64,000 bases of DNA from Salvia splendens (taxonomy: Eukaryota; Streptophyta; Magnoliopsida; Lamiales; Lamiaceae), in NCBI RefSeq assembly GCF_004379255.2, contig NC_056049.1, forward strand, positions 7,812,001 through 7,876,000. Reading direction: 5' to 3'. The notes beneath the pieces were generated by a model, which searched no databases, was not told the DNA's origin, and saw nothing but the letters and a program-made list of their open reading frames with translations. Positions within the stretch are counted from its first letter, which is position 1; each line of letters begins with the position of its first letter. The translations under genes were made by a program, and so were the position numbers. Of the stretch, positions 1-10,656 are shown one piece after another.

Positions 1-290
1 AATTAATATGCATCCATAAACTATGTAGGTCGCTTTGGCGTCACTAAACAATTTAAGCAAGTCAACCCCATCATACGATGCCAACCATGCATCTATGAAT
101 GAGCCTAGGCCTTGTAGATTTAGAGTAAACACTTTGGCGTAAAACTCGTGGTTGAAAAGACTAGGTACATCAAACAATTATGAAAGACGATGCGTTTGTT
201 TCAAAAATAAGACTTATATTTTATGGGGAAAAATGTGATACTAGTTTTGTGAATATAATATCCAATATTAAATTTCAAACAATTACTGAG

Positions 291-445
291 CGTCGCCTAC
301 CTAGACATAGTATAACACGGACTACAAATAATGGGCGCCGCCCAGACATAGTATAACACGGACTACACATACTGGGCGCCGCCTACCCAGACATAGTATA
401 ACACGGACTACACATACTGGGCGCCGCCTACCTAGACAATAAAAC
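291..445. repeat. About 55-bp tandem repeat in the element leader
   Basis: About three imperfect copies of a unit containing GGGCGCCGCCTACC, CAGACATAGTATAACACGG and ACTACACATACT. The sister element carries about one and a half to two copies at 62076-62157, so copy number varies within the family. The unit is GC-richer than the surrounding leader. Function unknown. Confidence 0.75.
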
Positions 446-1070
446 GGTCTCTAAAGACTATAGTTAAATAAATAAGCATAAATCAAATAGCATGCTTATC
501 ACATAGGATATCAAATAATGCTCAATGAATAAAATCAAATTTTATTCTCTAATTAAATGTGGACTTAAAATTTATGTATTAATTCTAAATTAACATAATC
601 ACATATTTAATATTAATTCAAAATTAATATTAATAATATATTTATTATTATTAGTATTCAGTAATCGAATTAATGAACTTAAATAATAATCTATATTATA
701 ATAATTATATATAATTAATTCAAAATTAATATTACATACACAATATCATTATTTAAAAAATAACGATGAATCATAATAGACTCATAATCTATTAGTAATA
801 GATACAGTGATTAGTTAATCAAATTTATTCGGTGTATATTGAGATAAATTATGCTATTAATTAGTTGATTAAATTAAATGGTTGTATTTTAGAATTCGAG
901 ACGGTGTGTTATTGACCGCCCAATCCATGATTAGTTCAAGAGGTCGCTTTACACTTATCTCTACATACACACTATTTTCGAAAGAATTTTGAAATCCAAT
1001 TTCAGAATTTTGATTTCCAAAATCATCCACAAATTAATTAGGAAACAAAATTAATTATGAATCAAACCCC

Positions 1071-1084
1071 GGGCTCTGATACCA
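1071..1084 (-). other. Primer-binding site (tRNA-iMet type)
   Basis: On the minus strand it reads TGGTATCAGAGCCC, the usual plant LTR-element primer site complementary to the 3' end of initiator tRNA-Met, one base inside the LTR boundary. Confidence 0.8.
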
Positions 1085-1085
1085 C

Positions 1086-1496
1086 TGTTAGGAATTCTTG
1101 TATTCATCTAATGAGCGCAGCGAAAATTGCAGACAAGAATAACAGATCTAGATTCATAATTATATTGTAAGTTTAGCACGTAATACACAACGGAACTAAA
1201 TCTTACTTGTTGTGTTGATTTCTTCTACGATTGTATCCTGCACGTTGAATCCACTACTATCGAGGTCCACGTGTATTCTGATCCGATGCAGGAACAATTC
1301 CTCGGTACAATCGTTCTATAGAGAAAGCTAGAAAATCTCTTGTGAACGTAGCGCCACTTTTTTGTCTTAGAAAATTAGGTTTTCGGTATCTTATGTTCTC
1401 TACAATAGAGCATATATATAATAGAATAATTATAATATTGGACCAAGCCCAATAGAATTATTTCCTATTAATCTAATATAGCCTATTAATCTTTCA
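1086..1496 (-). repeat. 5' LTR of the copia-like element at the left edge
   Basis: A 411-bp block starting TGTTAGGAATTC and ending CTTTCA on the plus strand (so TG...CA termini on both strands). It aligns with the two LTRs at 59926-60391 and 63108-63742, sharing the segments around ATGAGCGCAGCG and ACTACTATCGAGGTCCACGTG (bases 1257-1275). It is somewhat more diverged than those two are from each other. Confidence 0.8.
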
Positions 1497-2268
1497 GTAT
1501 TGTGAATATAGGACGGGCAATTGTGAATATTCAATTATAAATTATAAGTACTGAACAGCTAAAATATTGAGCTTCAAATATTCTTTAATGAATTTTGATT
1601 GTTTTGATAGTAGATGTGTGTTCAGTGTATAAGTTTCATCTCCAATTTATGCGAAAAAAACTATGAACAACGAATTACTACAAATTAAAATTCGAGATTG
1701 TAAGTATAATTTGCAATTGTATCTATGGGGAGATGTGATTGTGACATATTGCTAAATGGAGACTGAAAAAACAAAATCGAACGAAGGGTGGTAGGACAAA
1801 GTCAACGTCATCATCAAATGCACCAACTTTTGAAGTTTACTAACTAACCAAATATTTCACGTTAAAAAATGACAAATTGATGATATTGAAACCCCAACAT
1901 ACAGATCGTCCTTTTGTCAATTTATTAGCAATCTATATATAATTGTATTAATTGTTGCATAAATAATGTTGTGCGGATGAGGATCTATAACATTTTTTCT
2001 ACTAGATTGTTAGAAAATATATGAATAACATTAATAATATTTTTAATTTGGTCTAGTGTTGTGAGCATTTATATTTTTTTTTGTTACCTCGAATTGTTGA
2101 TTAAGTATGCATGCATTCGCTACACTTATAAATTGTTTCATTACGTAATTGGTTGCTTAATTTTAAGGGTCTATTTGAATTGAAATTTATTTTTAATTTA
2201 GATTAGAATAAAATTACTTTTTAAATGTTTTTTCTTGGTTTTCTCATTTTATTTGTGGTGTAAGAATA
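1497..2268. other. AT-rich intergenic DNA, no gene seen
   Basis: No reading frame with a recognisable product, no terminal repeats and no structural RNA that I can identify. Confidence 0.6.
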
Positions 2269-2270
2269 TA

Positions 2271-2420
2271 CTTCATTCGTCCCTGAAAATTTGTCACATT
2301 TCATTTTCTGTATATTATTCTCTCTCCTATTTTACCGTCTCTCCACTTTAACTATTTATTATTATTTTTTTCAAAGCAAGTACAAAAAATGCAATGCGAC
2401 AAATATTCGGGGACGAGTAC
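2271..2420. mobile_element. Stowaway-like MITE
   Basis: A 150-bp element flanked by TA dinucleotides (2269-2270 and 2421-2422). The ends are inverted copies of each other: CTTCATTCGTCCCTGAA on the left and a complementary TTCGGGGACGAG on the right, each followed by a match to AATTTGTC. Stowaway MITEs are non-autonomous relatives of plant Tc1/mariner elements. No coding capacity. Confidence 0.75.
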
Positions 2421-3183
2421 TATTTTAGAAAGAGTGATAAATGATGACACCATGAAAGGGTTATTACGTTGGATATTCAATACCAGAAGGAGCACAATTG
2501 AAATAATTTGAATGCGAAGGGGTTATTCAAGCGCTAAGCTGATCAATTGAGGCTAAATTAACTATTTTATAATAGGTTCCATCATCATTATTATGAAAGA
2601 GTTGAAAATCAATAGTCTAATCCATTATTATACCATTATTATAGTACAGTATATGTTTCACGTCCAAGCAACTAGCTATTTCGAGACCTCGCATCTTTTT
2701 ATATAATATTTATAACTAAATAATTTATATCTTAGTCTCTGTTAAAAACTTAAAATAGAGTCTGGCAAGAATAATTTTTTGATGAGAGTGCTTGATATGA
2801 CCATCTCAAAAAACACTATCGAAGATTAGTCTAATTAATTAGACTTAAACAAGGATGGCAGAGCAATAAAATGAAATGTTGGTCAACTTCTGTATAAACA
2901 AGTAGGCCATACCATTACCAATGCACATTCATGTACAGAAATTAATTATAATTAGAATATTCAGATCCTAACTGATTTACGATTGTATATGTATCGGATT
3001 AATTATAATTAGAATATTCAGATCCTAACTGATTTACGATTGTATATGTATCGGAATAAATGGATGATGGGTTTAAATATGAGTGGGTTAATTTCACAAT
3101 AAATAATAAATTTCATTTATTATAAATTGTAATATAATGAGATGATTCACAAATCATTTAGTCAAATTGCATCTACTATAAAA
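2421..3183. other. Non-coding stretch with one tandem duplication
   Basis: AT-rich, no gene recognised. The only structure is the 57-bp duplication at 2941-3054, annotated separately. Confidence 0.6.
2941..3054. repeat. Perfect 57-bp tandem duplication
   Basis: Bases 2941-2997 and 2998-3054 are identical by eye (unit starts ATTAATTATAATTAGAATAT and ends GTATATGTATCGG). Perfect identity in neutral DNA suggests a recent duplication. Confidence 0.9.
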
Positions 3184-3744
3184 TTTGTAAGTAGGGGTGG
3201 ATCGGTACGGTATACCGTACCGAGAGTGTCATACCGTACCGAGAGTAGCGGTATGACAAAATTCTATACCGATACCTTACCGAATTTTCGGTATACCGGT
3301 CCGGTATACCGAAAATTCGGTATGATAATTTTCAATACCATTATCATATTGTTATTGCGGTATACCATACTTTTACGGTATACCGAAATACAGTACGACA
3401 TACCGTAATACCATTATACCTGTTATAAAAAAATCTAATATAATTTTATATCCAAAATATAAAAAATAAAATTTCCAAGTGTTTAACTATTTGAAAAAAG
3501 TCCAAAAAAAAAACACTTTAATAATCCAAAACAATCAAACCTATACCCAAAATATTTAAAATAACATTTCAAGTGATCAACACTATCTTCATTTCTCGTA
3601 ACCTTATTGTCTTCATACTCACAATCCCACAAGAAATCTTTGAAGATGTCATCCTGCATTTGACGATCTTTATTAATGGCCGAGCATAATCACAATGGCA
3701 AATACTATGAAACAACCAAACCAAAATAAATATATGAAGTGTAA

Positions 3745-5587
3745 GAGCATCCGCAGCGATGCTCGCTGGCAAGGATGGCGTCTGTGATGCTGGCGCGGCT
3801 GACCCCTGCTCGCCGTTGTGCTCTTGCCGCTGGCACGGCGCTGCTCGATGCATCAAGCACGTCCGTGCCGCTGAGCAGCTGACGTGGCGGCGCATGATTG
3901 GCCAACGGCAATGCCGTTGGCAATTTCATTTTTTCTTTTTTAAAAAAATTGGATTTAATTTAAAAAAATCCGAATTAAATAAAAAAAAATTTCCCACTTC
4001 CCAATAAATTATATCCGTTTTCTCCCAACTTTTAATTTATTTTTAAATTTTTTTCCCCAAAATTAACATTTTCATCTATAAATACCTTCACTTCCACATC
4101 AAAATTTTCACACAACACTACACAATTCTCATCTAAATTCTCTCATCTTCTCTTATCAATTCTCAATCTTTCACTCTTACTTACAAAAAAAAAATGTCCG
4201 GCTCCAGTGATCACCCCTCTGACTCCCGCGGTTGGAACCACAAATGGTTCGGCTCACAACCATTTCCTAGTCCGGAAATGCAATTTTCGGCCCCTTCTCA
4301 AACCCAAGGTTCTCAAGTTCCGAGTGGCTACCGGCTTTACCCGGTGGACGACCAAGATGCCCCCGATGGGCGATACGGGTGGGCACCCGAACCCAGATCG
4401 GGAGTGAGCGGCGGCGGCTCTCAAACTCCTTCTCTCCCTACTCCTACTTCTACTCCTCGTGGTGTCCGCACCCCGTACACTCCGGTGGAGATGGATCAAT
4501 TATTCAAAGCCTATTTGATTATCTCCGAAGATCCGGAGATAGACACGAACCAACGCGGGGATAGGTTTTGGTAGCGCGTCTCCCCCCGATAATATGAAAA
4601 TCGCCCGGCTGGAACCATCGAGCGCAATAAGAGTATGGTGCGCAATGTCATATTCAGCGCCAACGAAGAAATCCAAAAGTTCCAGTGGTATTACCTCCAG
4701 AAAGAACGGTCGGCGGGGAGCGGTAGGAGCAAGCTCGACATCATCAATGCCGCCTTGGCGACCTACCAATCCATAAATTACAAACCGTTCAAGTACCTCA
4801 GCTCTTGGCAGGAGGTGCGTGTGCATCCGAAGTATAAGGGAGGCGTATCATCCTCCTCCAGCTCCTCCAGCAAACGGTTGAGGTCGGTATCCCTATACGA
4901 CGCTGGCGAGGATGAGGTGGCTAGCCAGCTAGTCGGAGCTAATTTGGGAAGCCCCGACGCCGGCCCAAGCAGTTCCCAACGCCGGCCGCAAGGAAGGAAG
5001 AAGGAGACGACCAACCGCCGTCGCGCCGTGACTCCATCCGCCCCTGCTCCCACTCCCGCTCCCTTTGTGCTACCTCAACTCCATACCAACTCGTTGTGGA
5101 CCCCTTTGGCCCAACTCAATTTGGCCGATAGGTCAAATATGACCCTCGAGCAACTTGATTCACATTTGGCAATGATACGGGGTCTCCGATGAACACTGGG
5201 GATAGGGCCAGAGGAATAGTCTTCCACGGGGGATATTTTTTTGCCTTTAATTATGTATTTTTTTATTTTTTAGAATTTTAATTATGTAATGTTAAACTTT
5301 TAGTATTTTAATTATGTAATTTTTAATTTTTCGTATTTTAATTATGTAATTTTTAATTTTTTTGTAATTTGTAATAGTATTCCGGATATTTTTAATGCAT
5401 TTTAATATTGTGGAAATGTTTTTATTTAAATTGAATAATAGAATGGTGGGACCCTTGAGCATGTTCTTGTGGAAGAGCATGGATGTGGGTGTTTTGCTCT
5501 TGCCTAAGAGCAGGGAGTAAAAAAGTAATAAAAGTGGGTTCAGGCCCACAAGCGTACGCTTTGGCAAGAGCACGGATGTGGATGCTC
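3745..5587 (+). mobile_element. PIF/Harbinger-like element carrying ORF1 only
   Basis: A 1843-bp element with short inverted ends GAGCATCC...GGATGCTC, flanked by the 3-bp duplication TAA (3742-3744 and 5588-5590), the PIF/Harbinger signature. It is GC-rich compared with its surroundings. It holds a single gene, the Myb/SANT-like ORF1 (4194-5192), and no DDE transposase. The 3' part has a 30-bp A/T-rich tandem repeat (about 5275-5358) also present in the related element at 12130-12252. It sits inside the hAT element 3192-6066 and so is younger than that insertion. Confidence 0.8.
4194..5192 (+). pseudogene. Harbinger ORF1 (Myb/SANT-like DNA-binding protein), two in-frame stops
   Basis: In PIF/Harbinger elements ORF1 encodes a Myb/SANT-like protein that works with the transposase in DNA binding and nuclear import. 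In plant annotations such proteins often carry the misleading name 'glutathione S-transferase T3-like' or the NAM-associated C-terminal domain. The frame runs from ATG 4194 to a stop ending at 5192 (333 codons). It has a Gly/Ser/Pro-rich N-terminus, a Trp-rich helix region around EMDQLFKAYLIISEDPEIDT, a conserved ERNKSMVRN segment, a KFQWYY-type segment, a Ser-rich stretch and a basic region (QGRKKETTNRRR). TAG at 4572-4574 replaces a tryptophan codon (the copy at 12282-13083 reads FWWRVS here) and TAA follows at 4590-4592, both in the same frame, so the gene is dead. Close relative of the split copy at 12282-13083 plus 38658-38868. Confidence 0.75.
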
Positions 5588-6074
5588 TAAAATCCATATA
5601 TCGACACCACCTAATTAACTATGAGGATGAAATGATTAAACTTAAACTTGATGAAACCATCATAAGCTAACTACTAATATTATGTGCTAAATGAAAGTAA
5701 AATAAAACAATGGCAACACAGAAATATATTAAATATTTTAAATTTATATATATTATACTGAAGATTCGGTATACTGCGGTATACCGCATGTACGGTATAT
5801 ACTGAAGATTTGATATACGATGGTATACCGCGGTCCGCGGTATAGGATATTTGATACCGACCGTACCGAAATCTTTCGGTACCGTATAACGAAAACCGGT
5901 ATTTTCGATATTTTTTCGATACCGTAAGTCCGTAAGTTCGGTATTTCGGTATGTCGGTATTTGTTTTCGGTACGGTATAACGAAAACCGATATTTTCGGT
6001 ATTTTTTTGATACGGTAAGTCCGTAAGTTTGGTATTTCGGTATGTCGGTATTTTTTCCCACCTCTAATTGTAAG

Positions 6075-6518
6075 TAATAAATTTGTATTAAGAAATAAGA
6101 TTAAAATGAAATGTCGTTATCCCAATTTTCTCAAAAGGTGTTGTGGCTAACGTGAAGTCAAACGTAGGGAAATTAGTTGTTACATTTTCCAATAATACGA
6201 AATAAATGTGAGGCTGAAAGGAAGTTAGAGAAAAGATATGATGAAGTCATTAGATCCTTCCCAAATACACAAATATGTATGGGCGTGAGACTTACTATTT
6301 CTTATGTCGACACTGAAATTGCAATTTGATTTCGTCTTCTTTGGTTTTCTATTAATAATACAGATATGATATGACATGACATGACATATCAATTGTCAGT
6401 TATAAGTCATTAATATCTTATACACCACTAGTATTAATGAAATAAGGCCCGTCCAAATTTTGATTAAACATAGTCCAGATAAAACTATTTACTTTATTAT
6501 TAATTAGAGATTTGTATA
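6075..6518. other. Non-coding stretch between elements
   Basis: AT-rich, no gene. Bases about 6455-6520 (GATTAAACATAGTCCAGATA onward) match the two tandem units at 7525-7668, so this is one arm of a dispersed 75-bp repeat that the next element separates from the others. Confidence 0.5.
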
Positions 6519-6521
6519 TAA

Positions 6522-7241
6522 GGGTGTCCACTATAAGGCGGACACGCCCAATAGTCCCGCCCCAGTTTTTGTCCATAGCCCCAGTTTTTGTTGTCCATAG
6601 CCCCAAAATTCTATTTCCGCCACTATAGTGGACACCTCCAATAGCCCCAAATTTTATAATCAATTTTCATTTTTAAATATTTTTTAGTTTCAATCAAGTG
6701 TAATTTAAATAATCGCAGTGTAAATAACTAGAATACGAGGTAATTAAGGCCGAATATTCGTTGTATTGCAAACCGGTAAAATTATACAACGAATAATTAG
6801 GGCCAAAACCCGATGGCTGCGAAGGATAGCCCGAGGGGTTTGATGGATTGCTGCCATATCCCGATTCCTGAGAGTCGGGTGATCCGTCGTCTCCTCGGTG
6901 CATTTTTTAGAGAGTGGTTGTGTAGATAGTGAGTGGATGAATTTTGTGAAAATGGTGAAAAATAGGTGGTGGGGAGTGGTATTTATAGAGGAAAAAAACA
7001 AAAAAAAATTAAAATCACGCCGCATGCGCCGCGGCGGATATTCACACTATAGTCACCGCGCCTATAGGCGCGGCTATGTCCCCCCGCCACGTCCTCGCCC
7101 CGCACCCGGCGATCGCCCGTCCGCCCACCCCGCACACGTCCGCCGCGTCCGCCCCTGGGGCGGACAACTCCCCCACTATAATTCGCCCGCCTACCGCCCC
7201 AACCCGCGGCTATAGCCGCGGGCGTCCCATAGTGGACACTC
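6522..7241 (-). mobile_element. Small Harbinger-derived element with ORF1 N-terminus remnant
   Basis: A 720-bp element with inverted ends GGGTGTCCACTAT on the left and ATAGTGGACACTC on the right, flanked by TAA (6519-6521 and 7242-7244). Its right half is very GC-rich, unlike the surrounding DNA. It carries one short coding remnant on the minus strand (6694-6903). No transposase. Confidence 0.75.
6694..6903 (-). pseudogene. Remnant of Harbinger ORF1 N-terminus
   Basis: A 69-residue frame, Ser/Gly/Pro/Tyr-rich (SQESGYGSNPSNPSGYPSQP near the start), similar in composition and layout to the disordered N-terminus of plant Harbinger ORF1 proteins. It stops before any Myb/SANT region, so it is a deletion derivative. 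The match is by pattern, not by alignment, so confidence is moderate. Confidence 0.45.
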
Positions 7242-7244
7242 TAA

Positions 7245-8519
7245 AGATATTCGTAAAGAGAAAAGTAATCAAAGTATAACTAATATTAAATGCATAACTA
7301 GAGATCAAATCTCAGTCATTAGATAAAAATGATTAAGTTCACTATATCGATATTTTAGTTCATAATATGAATTTGAAAACAAAGAGTGAACATGAAGTAT
7401 TTACTCCGTGAAGTGAACTAAATCACTCTTATAATAAACTAAATCGCTATTACAGTTAACTACATTCGTGTTCTCTAGTTATACATTTAAGTTGTGATTT
7501 TCCTAGATTACTACTCATCGAAATATTGATTAAAGACTGGTCTAGATAAAATTATTTACTTTGTCATTAAATAGAGATTTCTATATAAAAGATATCCAAA
7601 TATTGATTAAAGACGGCCTAGATAAACTATTTATTTTGTCACTAATTAGAAATTTTTATACAAAGATAATAGCTAATTAAATCATACATTTTGATTAGAT
7701 TTTTAATTTATCTCCTGAAACTTGAAAACGAGTAGTATTACATTATGAAGTTTTATTGTTCTCAATTATTTTTTCTATACATCAAACGATCTCTTTTAGT
7801 GATTCTGGTAATGACATTGTTTTTTTTCTTCTTCTTCTTTATCTTTTCTTAATCTAAGTACACAACAATATTTTGAGCATTACACGGAGAGTTAAGAAAA
7901 ATTACAATTTTAAAATTTAATGATTTATTTTCAAACTTCATAAAAATAATCCATTTTAAATACTACTATAAATCATGTTCGGTGGAAAAATCGATATTGG
8001 TCATGCATTTGTTTAATGTATACTATTAGACTATTCTTATTTACTAAAATGGGGTGGTTTCTAGATGAATATATCCGTTTTTATGATTCATCTGATCCAG
8101 CGATATTGTGTTTTTATTATTTTCTTACAATTTACAATTGCTTTAATACTTTCATATCAAGCATTCATATGTTTTTTAAGACAGTTTATATTTTGAATTT
8201 GGTTTTGAATTAATTGCTATGGATGAATAAAGATAGGGGCTATGAGTAAGAGTACACCAGAACACCTCACAAAATTCTGCCCAAGTTAAATACTACTAGT
8301 ACTCTATACTTCAATTCCAAAAAAATACACAAAGTTGTAAATACCACGAATTTTAACGTGCAATTAGTAAGTAAAAGAAAAAGGAAAATGTGGTGGAAAT
8401 AATGTTAGTTAATTGTGTGGTCCACATTTTTAATGATGGGTAGAATTAGTAATTGCTTTAAATTTTTCATATTTAAAATTGGTCTAATTTTAATGGACAA
8501 CCTAAAATGACAAAGTAAC
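7245..8519. other. Non-coding stretch with a diverged 75-bp tandem repeat
   Basis: No gene found. Two imperfect head-to-tail copies (about 7521-7595 and 7596-7668) share ATATTGATTAAAGAC, CTAGATAAA and a TTTGTCA(C/T)TAA segment. A third copy lies at about 6455-6520. Confidence 0.5.
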
Positions 8520-8521
8520 TA

Positions 8522-8775
8522 CTCCCTCCGTCCCAGATTAATTGTCACTATTTGACCGGGCACGAGTTTTAAGAAATGTAAAGAAAAGTTGGTTGAAAAA
8601 GTTAGTGGAATGTGAGACCCACTTTTTTATATTGGTTTTATAATAAAATGTGAGTGAAGTGAGTTAGTAGGTGGAATGTGAGACCTACTTACCATTTATG
8701 GTAAAATGAAGTGTGACAATTATTGATGGATGAACCGAAATGGAAAAGAGTGACAATTAATCAGGGACGGGGGAG
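8522..8775. mobile_element. Stowaway-like MITE
   Basis: A 254-bp element flanked by TA (8520-8521 and 8776-8777). The left end CTCCCTCCGTCCC is matched by an inverted copy on the right, and AATTGTCAC/GTGACAATTAAT extend the inverted repeat. The body contains GTGAGACCCACTT and TTTATGGTAAAATGAAGTG segments shared with the MITE at 51885-52136, so both belong to one family. Confidence 0.85.
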
Positions 8776-8777
8776 TA

Positions 8778-9844
8778 TTTTTTATGTACATATAATTTTT
8801 ATATCATTGATGAAGTCTACAAGGCACAGTGATTTACTAGTATAATTTACGAGTTAGGTGAGATTTTAAAAGTCTTGTTGAAAAGGGCATGACAAATACT
8901 AATATTTCTTCTATAAAGTCTATAGTTGAATAAGGGAATCAACAGTACTAATTTTCCTTTAGTTGCATTCTTATAATGGCTTCACATTTACTTTTCATTC
9001 CCCCATTACAAATTATGGGTTCTATCTTTTTTTAATACTTTCTTATTTCATATAGTTTACTATGTATATTTAAATATAATAATTAAATTCATATAACATA
9101 TATAATCAAATAATACAAATTTAACTAAAATTAATGTAATTACATTATTAATGTAATTATGTAATTAAACGGTTAACCCGATTCTTTCAGATTATGGCTA
9201 CTCTTTTACCTTTCACAATAGTTTAAGTAAGTCGACACATCAACTTCCCGCAAACAAATTCTTGTCGCAAGCAAATTGTTACGAAGGCAGATAATAGTAC
9301 TTACGTACATAATTGAAATCAAAATTACATAATTAAAATAAAAAAAGTTAAATAGGTAATTAAAAACTATAATCATCCATCAAGGGGTCCAAAGTGAGCA
9401 CAAATTTCTATAATTAAATCTTATCGGAGTTGGTCGTGAGCTTCACGATCGTGCATGATCAACTCGTACAAGCCTCTCGGTACTTTCAGAATGTCATGTG
9501 CGGACAAACTATCTTCGTCGGAGATATTACTAGCAGATAAATTTGATTGATAAAATTATTCAAATATCGAAAGAAGTTTAAGAAAAAGTTGTAAAGAATT
9601 GGAATTACAAAGTAAAAATGAAATTAATAAAGGATATTTATATATATGAATATATAAAAAAATAAAGAGAAAACATGTAGCCGTTTAACGAAAGCATTTG
9701 GATTGGACAAGTTTTCAATTTTACTAATAATTCCGGGACGGACAAAAAAAGTACTATATGTTCAGAAAAATCATGTGATGAATGATGATAACATAGTCCG
9801 TGCTTGATTTTTGAATATTCCTTTCTTTTTACACGTGCCCATTT
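8778..9844. other. Non-coding stretch, no gene seen
   Basis: AT-rich sequence. A short minus-strand frame near 9638-9868 has no recognisable domain and overlaps the SINE boundary. Nothing else identifiable. Confidence 0.55.
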
Positions 9845-9859
9845 ATAGTTTGAAGTACT

Positions 9860-10100
9860 TAGGGACAAAAGGTGATTCGCTCACCCCAGGCGCCCCCATA
9901 ACCCGGCCCGACATCGCTATGGAGGGGTTCAAACACGGTACCTCAGCGGCCCATTAGGTGGGAGGAACTTACACTGGTAACCAGCACACAAGGAGCCACC
10001 ACAGTGGTGAAACTCCCACACTGCGGCTGCCAGCATTCGATCCTGTCTGCTTAGGGACAATCTACCACCCAGGAACCAACTGAGTTAAGCCCGTGCGGGC
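9860..10100 (-). mobile_element. tRNA-derived SINE with a perfect 15-bp target-site duplication
   Basis: A 241-bp GC-rich block flanked by identical 15-mers ATAGTTTGAAGTACT (9845-9859 and 10101-10115). On the minus strand it begins GCCCGCACGGGCTTAACTCA, and 10077-10089 provides a box-A-like TTAACTCAGTTGG. A box-B-like GATCGAATGC lies at 10033-10042, at tRNA-like spacing. That is the internal RNA polymerase III promoter of a SINE. The 3' end lacks a long poly-A and finishes near CCTTTTGTCCCTA. It encodes no protein and relies on a LINE reverse transcriptase. Confidence 0.85.
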
Positions 10101-10146
10101 ATAGTTTGAAGTACTAAATTGTTACATTGAGGGTCTATTTGTAGGT

Positions 10147-10204
10147 GGAATTGGAATTGGAATTGGAATTGGAATTGGAATTGGAATTGGATTGGAATTG
10201 GATT
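10147..10204. repeat. (GGAATT)n microsatellite
   Basis: About nine copies of GGAATT with one shortened unit near the right end. Confidence 0.9.
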
Positions 10205-10656
10205 AAAATTGGATTGAATTATAATTTAACTTTAAATTATTAAATTATGTGATTGATATGAAATTAAATTTTAAGAATTTATGCACATACAAAATATGTG
10301 TAATTTATGTGCACTGTGTATTTTGTTTATAGCAAGTTTGTAGTGTGTGTGCAGTGTGTACATTGTTGTTTATAACGTATGTATTTTGTGTATAACATAT
10401 GTATTTTGTGTATAACATATGTATTTTGTTTACAGTGTGTATAATGTGTGCAGTGTGTGCGCTACTATTATATACAAGAAGATATCTAATTTATAGCAAT
10501 TGGAATTCAAATTATGTACTTTAGACATTGAATTCAAATTATAGAATATTAAATTCAAATTATAGAATAAATAGATTTGAAAATATAATTCAATGCTAAA
10601 TCCAAATATCAAATTTTAAATTGAAAAATCTAAAATCTAATTGTAATTCTAATTCT

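Larger units (their letters stand above)
1..1496 (-). mobile_element. 5' end of a minus-strand copia-like LTR element (cut by window edge)
   Basis: The element reads right to left: 5' LTR at 1086-1496, primer-binding site next to it, then untranslated leader running off the left edge of the window. Bases 1 onward match the leader of the related element near 61793 closely, so the missing part should contain a gag gene like the one at 60401-61478. No coding sequence of the element lies inside the window here. Assignment to copia rests on the tRNA-iMet-type primer site and on the sister copy. Confidence 0.8.
3192..6066. mobile_element. Non-autonomous hAT element with CGGTATACCG-rich ends, host of a nested Harbinger element
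   Basis: The ends read TAGGGGTGG on the left and, inverted, TAGAGGTGGG on the right. The flanking 8-mers are TTTGTAAG (3184-3191) and ATTGTAAG (6067-6074), seven of eight identical, which is the hAT-type TSD. Both subterminal regions (about 3205-3415 and 5750-6055) are dense with CGGTAT and ATACCG motifs forming many palindromes, the arrangement used as transposase binding sites in hAT elements. Removing the nested element leaves about 1.03 kb with no transposase. Long frames across the subterminal arrays are by-products of the repeats. Confidence 0.8.

Noticed and set aside
3142..3408. 88-codon frame at the left hAT end, and 5753-6061 on the minus strand at the right end
   Set aside because: Both are translations of the CGGTATACCG arrays and mirror each other.
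4500..4826. Minus-strand frame opposite Harbinger ORF1
   Set aside because: Shadow frame in GC-rich coding sequence; the plus strand carries the recognised protein.
9880..10100. tRNA gene
   Set aside because: Box A and B are present but there is no cloverleaf or anticodon arm; the 15-bp TSD shows it is a SINE.
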